From NCBI GenBank assembly GCA_025738555.1, contig JAOVFP010000009.1:4464001-4528000 (forward strand): a stretch of 64,000 nt of DNA, in the 5' to 3' direction. This DNA is from Cyathus striatus (Eukaryota > Basidiomycota > Agaricomycetes > Agaricales > Nidulariaceae). Both the position numbers and the translations under genes were made by a program. The notes beneath the pieces were generated by a model, which ran no database searches, was not told the DNA's origin, and saw nothing but the letters and a program-made list of their open reading frames with translations. Position 1 is the stretch's first letter. Each line of letters opens with the position of its first letter. Below, one piece after another: positions 55,691 through 64,000 of the stretch.

Positions 55691-56884
55691 CTAATGTAGC
55701 AGTGTAATGGAATGCAAAAAGATGCTTCTCGTGGCATTTTGGATGGGAGCGCGAGAGGAGATGATGGCGGCATGGACGGCAAAAGAGGAGTTGCCTCTCT
55801 TGGATATGGTTCCTGAGACGAGATAGGTGGAGCGGAGGTAGGAGGCCCACGAGAAGGTGGTCTTACCATCACACTTATCCTCCTCCGCCCCCTCAGCACG
55901 CGCGACGCCTTTCCTCCTGTCCCTCCCCTTCCTCATTTGCTTCTTCCTACTGCACTCATTAACAACCCTCTCTTTCTTCTTCTTCCCCTCCTTGTACTCC
56001 TTCTCTGTCCTCTCCCCTTCCCCCTCCTCCGGCTCATCAACACACATCTCGACCCCACTCAACCCACCCGAAAAAGGGACCCTCTCCCTTGTCTTGAACC
56101 CCCTCGGATGACCAATGAGCGGTCCCAGATCCACCCCTTCCGCTTTCTCTCCAGCAGCGGTACCTGAAGCAGGAAACGCGGATCCAGAAACGGAGGAAAT
56201 GATTTTCTCGTTGACGAATGCTGCCATTTGAACCAGGGCGCAGTCTTTTGCGCGTGCGCATGTTGTGAATGTAGATGAGAGGAGGCGGAGGATGTTGGCT
56301 ATGTGTTGGCGGAGGTGGGCGTATTGTTGTGGGCTGGTTGGTTGGGCGGTGGTTGGTTGTGGGTTTGAGGTGGGTGGTAGATGATGTAGTAGTTGGTGGT
56401 GGTGGTGCGGTTGGATGTAGTGGTTAATAGGGGACATAGAAGTGTGACCATGGCTCACCGATGTCGATGTGGCCGTCTCCGTTTGTGGTGCCGAGTGGCG
56501 GGGGTGGAATGGCCGATGAAGAGGCAAGAAGAATGGATGTAGTGGTTGTAGTTGAAGTGGTAGGTGAATGCGCAATCGAAATCCTTCGTTTCTTCTTAAC
56601 ATGTGTTGAGCTCCCCTCTCCTCGACGCTTTCGGCCTACACCTGGACTCCTCCTATTCCTCCCAGTCGTAGCCACGCCTCCCTGCTCCAAGACAAACTTC
56701 CACTGCATCCTCTGCACCCTAACTGGCCATTTGTCCGGAACTTCGTCGTGGGCCTATACCAAAACACGCAGCGTGGGACCACCGCAGACATGATGCAGGC
56801 GGATGGTCTCGGATGGGTCTAAAGGGGAATCTGAGGGGGTGGAGGGCGATATAGTGAGGAAGGAGGCGAGCTGGGTGGATTCAT
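55691..56884 (-). pseudogene. PHD/SET-protein gene, deleted copy 2
   Basis: From ATG 56884 it reads MNPPSSPPSSLYRPPPP, then a PHD finger destroyed by frameshift (the DNA still aligns with the 63-kb copy), KFVLEQGGVATTGRNRRSPG, KKKRRISIAHSPTTS, GHIDIGEPWSHFYVP, and then jumps past the SET core to YAHLRQHIANILRLLSSTFT, VDLGPLIGHPRGFKTRERVP and FSGGLSGVEM at the C-terminal side. The tail runs to 55691. So the SET catalytic core is missing through an internal deletion. The gene faces the G-alpha gene tail to tail, about 95 bp apart. SET-domain assignment rests on recalled basidiomycete SET3-like proteins with this same context. Confidence 0.7.
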
Positions 56885-56984
56885 TCCTTTGTTGACTGCG
56901 GATGGGGTTGGAGGGGGTCCGGGGACGAGGATGGGCTTTTTCCTTTCTTTTGCGACTGGGTGGCTTGCGAGTGTCGTCGTTGTG

Positions 56985-57916
56985 GAAGCCTACTGTACTG
57001 GTGTATGCGGTGAAACCTTCGCCTTCAGCTCCTCCTTTTCCTCCTCCCTCGGTAACCGATTGATCTCCAGCGAATCGTTTCGCGTAAACACGCTCCAGCT
57101 CATCTGAGGCGACTCCAAAACCTCCATGCCGGGATCGACATCCACAGCCCTCTCCTTGCCATTCCCCCTCCCTAGCCCCAGCCCAACTCCAAGCATTGGA
57201 AGTGGGAGGGTATTGAGCTTGACTGTCGAAGAACCAGCAACCGCTTCGTCACCTACAGAAAGAGGTCAGCCAAGAGTACGTGCACGAGCATAAGTAAGTC
57301 ACCGAGACCGTCATCCATGACCTTGACTCGAAAGCTATCGATCTAGACAGACAATGATGAGAAATGATAGAATGCTACCAGTGAAAAACGTACCCTTCCT
57401 CTGATGGAAAATCGGTTGAGACTCGTCACCGGTATTACCCACTGATTCCTCGTCCTTCTACATGCCTGCACCATCCTCCGTATCTCCATCCAGTTCACTC
57501 ATTCCCTCGTCCCATCCACATCTACAACCTCCCTCAACTCCCACCCTTTCATTCCTAACAGCCATCAGTTGATCGAACCATTTCTTCCTCATCTTGCGAG
57601 GTACGAGCGGCATGCCTTAGCTGCTCTGTTCTTTGATCGTTCTGGGGTGGTGAGGCAGCGTGGCCTTTTGGTGCGGTGACTGGTTTTGTGGAGCCTCAAA
57701 GACATATTTCATAGATGGGGAAGGTGAGGAGGAGAGCGGTTTGTGAGTGAGAAGAGGAAGTGGAGAGGATGGTATATGTAATCGTCGACGATGAGCTTGA
57801 TTGTTGGTTGTGTACCTGAGCCATTTGATTATGTAATTAGCTGGCGGCGTCGAAGCGGGCGCTAAACTTGACTTTACAGAATAGCTCGTATTTGGCTGGT
57901 ATCGGCAATCCCACAT
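56985..57916 (-). pseudogene. coding-like exons of an unrecognised gene
   Basis: Minus-strand frames 57617-57916 (QNQSPHQKATLPHHPRTIKE), from ATG 57613 (MPLVPRKMRKKWFDQLMAVR, then NERV), near 57450 (WVIPVTSLNRFSIRGR, followed by a GT donor) and 56990-57196 (WSVFTRNDSLEINRLPREEE) look like exons of one protein with short introns and at least one stop. I cannot name the family. It could be the upstream neighbour of the SET copy or part of it. Confidence 0.4.
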
Positions 57917-58019
57917 CCTGGTTATTCTTTGACTTTGACTCGACAGTTTAATTCGGGATCAATCGATCTGTTCTTTGTTCTTACATCTACACTTTGTTTC
58001 TTATATTCTGTCACCACTT

Positions 58020-61000
58020 TTCACATCAGCTCCATCTGAGTATTGGGACGACGGCTTTGAATTCCACCAACCCAATCAGAATGCAACCCCACGAAAACAA
58101 TCACAACCGTCACACAACCAGACACGTCCCTCTTCGACTCAGCACTATGTCATCAACGATTTTAACCCCCTTTGCATGTTGACGGCCAGTAGCACCTGGA
58201 CGTCCGATTGGGACCGAGAGTCTCAGTCCCCACCTTCTCCGCAGTCCCAATCTCCCCGGACCAATCCCTAGCTCCGCCCCTAACCCCTCCCGCCAACTCA
58301 AATCACAAGTTTCAATTCCCCAACAGCACCTGTACGCCCCTTTGAATCACCCGAAGAACTGAGACGCAGACTTTGAAGACCACCCCTCTCCCGCACGTGC
58401 CCCTCCCCGCCAGCTCAGCACACCCACCAAACGCACCAACAAAAGCAGTAGTGATACCACCCCCCGGCGCCGTCGAAAAAGTGGGTAGGACGGTGAAGAC
58501 GAGCATGAGAGCTGGAATGAGGAATTTGGATTGGATGTTCTCCCTCCTCCGTCACGAGGAACGCGTAGTCCTTGGATCGCCCACTTCCCCAGGATGCACA
58601 GGGAGCGTATAAGTTTTGGTGGCGATCCCCGTCTAGGCGACATTGCCAGCTCCGACGACGACGCTCCGCCTCCACCTCCCTCCTCTGCCTAAACCTGCGG
58701 ACGACGACGTAGACTCAGATGAATTTGGGCCTAAATCAAATGACGAGGAAGAAGACAAAACAGTAACCTCCCGCTCGCGTCGAGCGCTCTCCCTCTCCCG
58801 CTCATCCACCTCCTCCCATCCCTCTCCTCCACCTGTCCCTCCGTTCCCCACACTCCTCGGCATGGGCCTAAGCTCAGTGCTCAACCGTCGGCTTGGGAAT
58901 TCTCCCCTCCCCACCTCAGCCCTTCCCGCGCTCTCCAACCTCCTGCGTATTCAGCGTGCCAACCACCGCAGACCATGCATCGCAATACCACAGCAGTACC
59001 ACCCATCTCCGCAGGAGCTTCATGCGCAGCGGTGGGAACACGCTCTCAGGCCTCCCACCTAGCCCTCCAATCCATCGCGAATGCGAGAGGAGGAGGTTGA
59101 GGAAGAAGAGTCGACCAGTTGCTGCTGGACCTGGTGTTTTCGAGTTATCCGAGGTGGATCCTGAGGTGGGGAGGGCGAGGTCGAGGTTGATGTCGAGGCC
59201 TAGGACACCTCTTCCTCGGCCTGCTGTGGTAGATCTTGTTCCTGTTACGCCGCCGAAGGCAGGGGTCAGCGATGTACTGTCTACGCCTTCGGGGGAGGTT
59301 TGAGTCCTATAGGAAGTGTAAAGCGCAAATGGGCAAGGAGGAAGAAAGGAAGTCTGGTGCCTGAAGACGTTTCTGGTGGTGAGAAAGTTAGAGGACGTGT
59401 TTCTGGTTTGTTTTTTCTTCTTTATTTCGTTCTACTTATCTGATACGCTATAGAACTTCGTACAGAACACCAAGACCCCCATCTCACCCCATCTCACCCC
59501 TCACAACACCACTCCCTCCGCCGATCAAGCAACCACTCCCTATCCCCATCCCCAGCACATACACATGCACCCCCCACGTCCCGCTTCTTCCGCACACAAG
59601 CAACAAACACGCTTCCTCGGCTAGTCAAAGCGGCAGTATGGCCGATCTCTCCCTCCACCAGAACCAGAACGAGCTAGACTCTCACTCAACCCCCAGCAAA
59701 CTTCTTAAAAGGAAGAGTTTGGGGATTCGTGCAGTTGCGGAAGGAGGAGGCCAAGAGGCCTGTTTCCATGCAGGGTTCTCCGTCGTTTGGCATTGCTGGG
59801 CGATATGGTGGGATTGGAATAGGGAGGACGGCGAAGGAGAAGGAGAAGGAGTGGGATGTAGAGGGGGAGGGGAAGAGGTCTGTTTCGAGAGCTAGGGGTG
59901 AGGTGGGTGTCCAGGAGAGCGTTGGTGGGGAGAGGGAGGAGAAAGTCAAAGAGAGGGAGGAGAAGGAAAAGGAAAAGGATGGGAATACAGGATTTATGGA
60001 CAGCGTGAGGCGTATTAGCCTCGTTGGGAGACATAAGCGCACCAAGAGCGGTGTCTCTGTCACTGGCGTTGTTGAAGACACCCCTTCCCCCCCTCCGCAT
60101 CCTCCTAGGATTCCTTCGCATTCTGGGACACTGCGCTCTAAGGACTCTCGTACCCATCTGAGGAGTAGCATAGGCCGACGGACACCTCACCTGCCCAAGC
60201 ACCGATGCACCCTTCACCCGCGCCAGCACAGACAAATCCGAACACCCCCACACACCATCCAAATCGCAAAAAACCAAAGCCCTCCTTCCACCAATCGAGC
60301 TGCAGCCCCTTCCCCACCCCGCGTGCACGCTTCTTCTTCGGCACTGCCCGCTGGGGCAGCTAAAGAACCCATGTCAAGCTTCTCCCTACTCTCTCCTGCT
60401 TCGTCGTCTTCTTCTGTTCTTATGACGCCCACGTCATCCAATACGAAGAGTCCTACTTCCTCAAGGAAGGCTTCTGGTCCGAAATCCCCCTGGGTCCCCG
60501 CCGTCTGCATCCTTAGGCCGCGCTACGATTAATCCGAATACGTCACCTGGGCATGGAGCAGGTACCGCTGGGTCCGCGGGCGTTTTGAGGAGGAACTCGT
60601 TGGGTGATTTGAAGATTCCCGCAAGGATTAGTCAGGCACAGGCTGGGCTTAGGAGGGATTTGGGTATGGTTAGGGAGTTTGCTGCGAATGTTGAACGTGT
60701 GTTTTTCTTTCTTTTGTTTTGATGAAGTTTGTGCTGATGATTGCGTGGGGTTGCGTGTGTTGCAGGATAGGTATTATGTGCATGTGTTGCAGGTTCAGGA
60801 CATGCTGGATACGCATGCGTTAGCGCTTTCGCAGATGACGCCTCAGCCTCGCGCGTCTTCTCCTATGTTCTTCAAGAAACGTAACAGGTCCAATACTAAT
60901 CCTACCGTCCCACCCCCTTCTCCATCACAGATTGCATACCGTGAGCTGGCTTCATCTTTCTATACCATCAACTTGAAGTACTACATCTCCTGGGAGTGTG

Positions 61001-61206
61001 CAGAGCTTCTCATCGAGCTTGCTACCGCTCGTCGCCTGCAAGCTCACCTTCATCTATAACTGGCCCTACATCCGTGTCCCAGCAGTACCTCCCCCAAACG
61101 AAGCGCAAGACGAGCAGGGAGCGTGCAATCACGCTCGCAGGGGACGAGTCGAAGCCTCCTACGCCTACTTCAGGAGCAACCAGCTCCTCAGCACCCAGTA
61201 TGACGC
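58020..61206 (+). pseudogene. Ser/Pro-rich basidiomycete protein, frameshifted and truncated
   Basis: Plus-strand pieces in changing frames: SEYWDDGFEFHQ near 58040, GRTVKTSMRAGMRNLDWMF near 58485, DDDVDSDEFGPKSNDEEED near 58705, FELSEVDPEVGRARSRLMSR near 59140, FMDSVRRISLVGRHKRTKSG near 60000, RISQAQAGLRRDLGMVREFA near 60630, a likely intron (about 60700-60764), YRELASSFYTINLKYYISWE then CAELLIEL near 60980, and SRERAITLAGDESKPPTPTS near 61130. Frameshifts occur at least near 59.7, 60.25, 60.35 and 61.03 kb. The acidic WDDxFEF start and basic disordered body recall septation-network scaffold proteins (Byr4/Bfa1), and a Sog2-like RAM protein is another option; neither is secure. It ends abruptly where spermidine-synthase sequence begins. 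Confidence 0.5.
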
Positions 61207-62268
61207 CTCGATGGTGTGTTATCCAGTGAAATGAGAGGAATGAGTTTCGTACGTCCTTTTGCTTTTTCATTATCTATGTATGCTAATCTATTAAATTAGG
61301 TACCAGGAGATGATCGATGGTCGCGCATCTTCCGCTGGCGAGTCATCCCAAATTGAAAAGGTTATTGTTATTGGTGGTGGTGATAGTGGTGTTGTACGAG
61401 AAGTGCTCAAGCATGATATGGTTGAGGAGGTTGTTCTGATGAGGTGCGTTGTCTCTTTTCTGCCTAGTACTCAACTGACCATTTGGCAGGCCATCATCTG
61501 TGTCTCAAGGACCTACCTCCCACACATGTCCTCCCTCCTCGCCTCCCCAAAAGTCCGCGTATGCGTAGGCAACGACTTCAAGTTCCTCGCTGACAATGAG
61601 GGGGCCTACGACGTCATCATCACCAACTGCCGAGACCCCGTCGGACCTGTCGAATCACTCTTCCAAAAACCGTACTTCCACCTCTTGCACGATGCCCTCA
61701 CGTCTGGGGGACATGTCAACACCCAGGGAAAGTGCATGTGGATCCATCTCCCGCTCATCCACGAGTTGAAGAAGATGACGTCCACATCTTTAGTACTTCC
61801 GAGTATGAGTATACCACCATCCCCACGTACCCGTCTGGACGGGTCGAGTTTATGGCCTGCGCCAAGGCAGGTTAAGGGGACGAGGTATTATAATAGGGAG
61901 ATTCAGAAGAGTGTGTTTGTGCTCCCTGAGTTTTTCCTTGTGCTGTTGTAGGAAGGGAAGAATTTGAAGCCCAAGTTTAGGAGAGAGGTGTTGACATTGG
62001 TTGAGAAGCCTAAGAAGAGGGTGCTGTTGCTTGGGAGTGGGTTCGTTGCGAGGCCTGCGGCGGAGTATGTCGTTCGGGATCCGTCTAATGAGCTTACTAT
62101 TGCGTGTCGCACGTTGAAGAGTGCTGAGGCGCTCGCAGAGGGGTTGCCGTCGACTACGCGAATTTTGCTCAATCTGAATGACGCGGAGGCACTTGGGAAG
62201 GCTGTGGCAGCGCATGATTTAGTTATTTTACTCATTCCGTATACGTATCATGAAGACATCCCACACTG
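61207..62268 (+). pseudogene. spermidine synthase / saccharopine reductase fusion (Spe3-Lys9 type), truncated
   Basis: It starts inside spermidine synthase: LDGV, a shift, VIQ, TGA, then NERNEF, an intron, YQEMIDGRASSAGE, EKVIVIGGGDSGVVREVLKH (S-adenosyl binding loop), a small deletion plus intron, RTYLPHMSSLLASPKVRV, DVIITNCRDPVGPVESLFQK and HLLHDALTSGGHVNTQGK. The active-site DSSDPVGP is NCRDPVGP, so the key Asp is Asn. From 61964 it continues as saccharopine reductase, KPKKRVLLLGSGFVARPAAE, ELTIACRTLKSAEALAEGLP, to LIPYTYHEDIPH and stop, losing the rest of the enzyme. This fusion links polyamine and lysine synthesis and is known from basidiomycetes. The 5' end, the active site and the 3' two thirds of the Lys9 half are lost. 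Confidence 0.85.
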
Positions 62269-62691
62269 AGAAGGTAATGAATGAATGCTCTCCTATGAGG
62301 AAGTGACATACATACGTAGTTATCCATGATAAAACTTAAAGTTACCGCCATGTCCAGCCAATGGTTTGGCAGCTTGTATGTGCTATAGACACTCGGGCTT
62401 CATGTGTCGTGGTTGGGGCACAGAAGACAAGCCTTATCAATATTAATCATCTTATAATAGTTGTGCTTCTACTTCTGCAGCCTTCATACTACTTACATGG
62501 CAAATTAGTACCGAGACTTGGTACTCGAGTTGGCCTAGTCCCTAGTTTGTTGTGAAGCTATAAGAGCAAAAATATTGACTATGATTTCCAAGGTACAATA
62601 AGTAGTCGTCGAGATCATCCCATTACAAAGACTAAGGTCTAATAGGTTGCTAGTATATAATGAAATAACGAAACCGTTCCAGAACATTCCT
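62269..62691. other. no gene supported
   Basis: An AT-rich stretch between two pseudogenes, with no recognisable motif. Confidence 0.4.
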
Positions 62692-62990
62692 TCACTTTGA
62701 CTTCAAAAGTTTACGTGGGCTATAAATTTTAGCAAGAAACTGGAAGTAGATCGCAACCATACTAGACGCCGCTGCATCGCCGCTGCTCTCGGCGGACTCA
62801 AAGTCGATGATACGAAATTTATGTCAACGTTCATGACTCCGGCAAATTTCACCAGGATGTGCTGATGGAGAGGTCGGGGCCCTAAAGAGGTTTTCATATC
62901 GAATGTCATCATGTCAGACACCCGATCTGGCAATATCGACAAGTATATCCATGATATCGTCACTAATAGAAGCAGTACCCCTGACAAGGA
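62692..62990 (-). pseudogene. fungal protein-kinase-like C-terminal fragment
   Basis: Minus frame: ASISDDIMDILVDIARSGV, TGA, HDDIRYENLFRAP, then PSAHPGEICRSHER, TGA, HKFRIIDFESAESSGDA and a natural end at 62692. HDDIRYEN is the catalytic-loop form of the kinase-like family, IIDFE the metal-binding site. It is the same family as the 41.9-kb relic, but not the same copy. Two in-frame TGA codons and the missing N-terminal lobe make it a pseudogene. Confidence 0.65.
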
Positions 62991-63014
62991 CAAAGAAAAG
63001 ACGGAGATAAAGGG

Positions 63015-64000
63015 ATGCACCCACCCAGCTCACCCCCTTCCTCACTATACGACCCCCCGCCCTCCTCAGATGATGGATTCTCCATTGCGTGTGATATCTG
63101 TCTTCACTGGTGCCATGCGGCGTGTTTTGGCATAGGCCACGACGAGGTCCCCGGCGAGTGGCAGTGTTGGAAATGTGTCCCTCGCGAGGTCGATATGGAG
63201 AAAGCTGTTCGGGTTCGGGTGCAGCGTATTCCATGGAAATCTGTCTTGGAGCAAGGGGGAGTGGCTATGACTGGTCGGAACAGACGAAGTCCAGGCGTAG
63301 AGCGAAAACGTCGAGGGGATGGGAGTACAGCACACGTAAAGACGAGACAGCAAATCTCAGTAGCCCATTCACCAACCACCTCCATAACAGCCCCACTACA
63401 TCCACCTCATCAGCAGTCCCACCCTCACCGCTCGACACCACAAACGAAGACGACTACATCGACATTGACGAGCCCTGGACACACTCCTACGTCCCCCTCT
63501 CAACAGACATAATCCCACACGCCGACGCCCGTGCAAAACTCTGGCGTTACGCACAGAATTGGCGGGGTATAACAGCGCTCACATCTACTCCACCCCCATA
63601 CACCCCCCCTCCCATCCCCGTCCCAGTTCCAGCACCACCAGTCCCTCCCACCGATCCCAGTGCCACCTACCTAAGTCTCCACTCGCACCTCTCGATTCGG
63701 CCACGACCATACGCGGTGCATACAGCTCAGCCTATCAAAACCCAGTCATTCATCACCCCGTATGAGTCTTATCACCCCCTCCTCGTCGTACCTCTCCGAA
63801 CCACTCAACAGGTACACGCATCTACGCATGCCATGCCCTTTCGTGCACCTCGTTGGGCCGCCTTTGGACGTAGCCCTCACGGTCGAGTGTCCAGTAGCAA
63901 AGGCCGCTTCGTACGAAGTGGATGCAGACCAAACGCAGTCCTTTGTCCTGAAAAGGCCAAGGAGGGAGATACAGCGCTTTCGCTTGGGATTTTCGCGTGA
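63015..64000 (+). pseudogene. PHD/SET-domain protein gene, copy 3, runs off the window
   Basis: From ATG 63015: MHPPSSPPSSLYDPPPSS, then a partial PHD finger (DGFSIACDICLHWCHAACFG..EWQCWKC) whose first Cys pair is absent, VLEQGGVAMTGRNRRSPGVE, a shift near 63.4 kb, YIDIDEPWTHSYVPLSTDII, LWRYAQNWRGITAL, a shift near 63.77 kb, RMPCPFVHLVGPPLDVAL, a shift near 63.88 kb, GRFVRSGCRPNAVLCP and TALSLGIFA of the SET domain at the edge. PHD/SET proteins of the Set3 type act in histone-linked regulation. The three indels inside conserved blocks argue against function. The region beyond 64000 could not be judged. Confidence 0.7.

Noticed and set aside
59705..60328. 207-aa and 161-aa minus-strand ORFs
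   Set aside because: The plus strand carries the coding sense (RRISLVGRHKRTKSG, KIPARISQAQAG); these are GC-rich shadows.

Overview
The window reads as chromosomal DNA of a filamentous basidiomycete, most likely an Agaricomycete. The pointers are a G-protein alpha gene with many GT..AG introns, a spermidine synthase / saccharopine reductase fusion (a gene architecture known from basidiomycetes), an ECL1-type zinc-binding gene, a PHD/SET protein family, kinase-like relics and tyrosine-recombinase retroelements. It is mostly a mobile-element and pseudogene landscape. Only two genes look intact: an ECL1-like gene (27.5-28.5 kb, minus) and a G-alpha gene (53.2-55.6 kb, plus).

Region 1-13 kb is strongly AT-rich and poor in CpG. 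It has no intact gene, but holds three kinds of satellite (a 55-bp minisatellite, a 101-bp tandem repeat and an array of hairpin-forming units), a solo LTR inserted in that array, a large palindrome, and a decayed reverse-transcriptase fragment. It looks like mutated heterochromatin.

Region 11.4-44 kb is a mosaic of nested DNA transposons: paired MITE families A (285 bp, TA target duplications), B (275 bp, TA) and C (TTA/TAA), element D containing C1 containing A1, a 3.2-kb long-TIR element that split a Lon protease gene, two elements (Y1, Y2) whose ends carry iterated GCGCAAACA motifs, an 0.8-kb repeat (X) present as two inverted arms, non-autonomous hAT elements and a second solo LTR. An RNase H / tyrosine recombinase retroelement remnant lies at 13.9-15.1 kb. 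The ECL1-like gene survives inside this mosaic.

Region 44-64 kb is richer in GC and CpG and gene-like, but nearly everything in it is broken: a second Lon gene split by a non-LTR retroelement with a 12-bp target duplication, three damaged copies of a PHD/SET gene, an Iml2/TTC39-like TPR gene with a stop, two kinase-like fragments, and a Ser/Pro-rich gene that runs into the spermidine synthase / saccharopine reductase relic. The G-alpha gene is the exception, with all nucleotide-binding motifs in place. The pattern suggests duplicated gene pieces decaying by point mutation, indel and insertion. Functional originals of Lon, SET, Iml2 and Spe3-Lys9 should then exist elsewhere in the genome.
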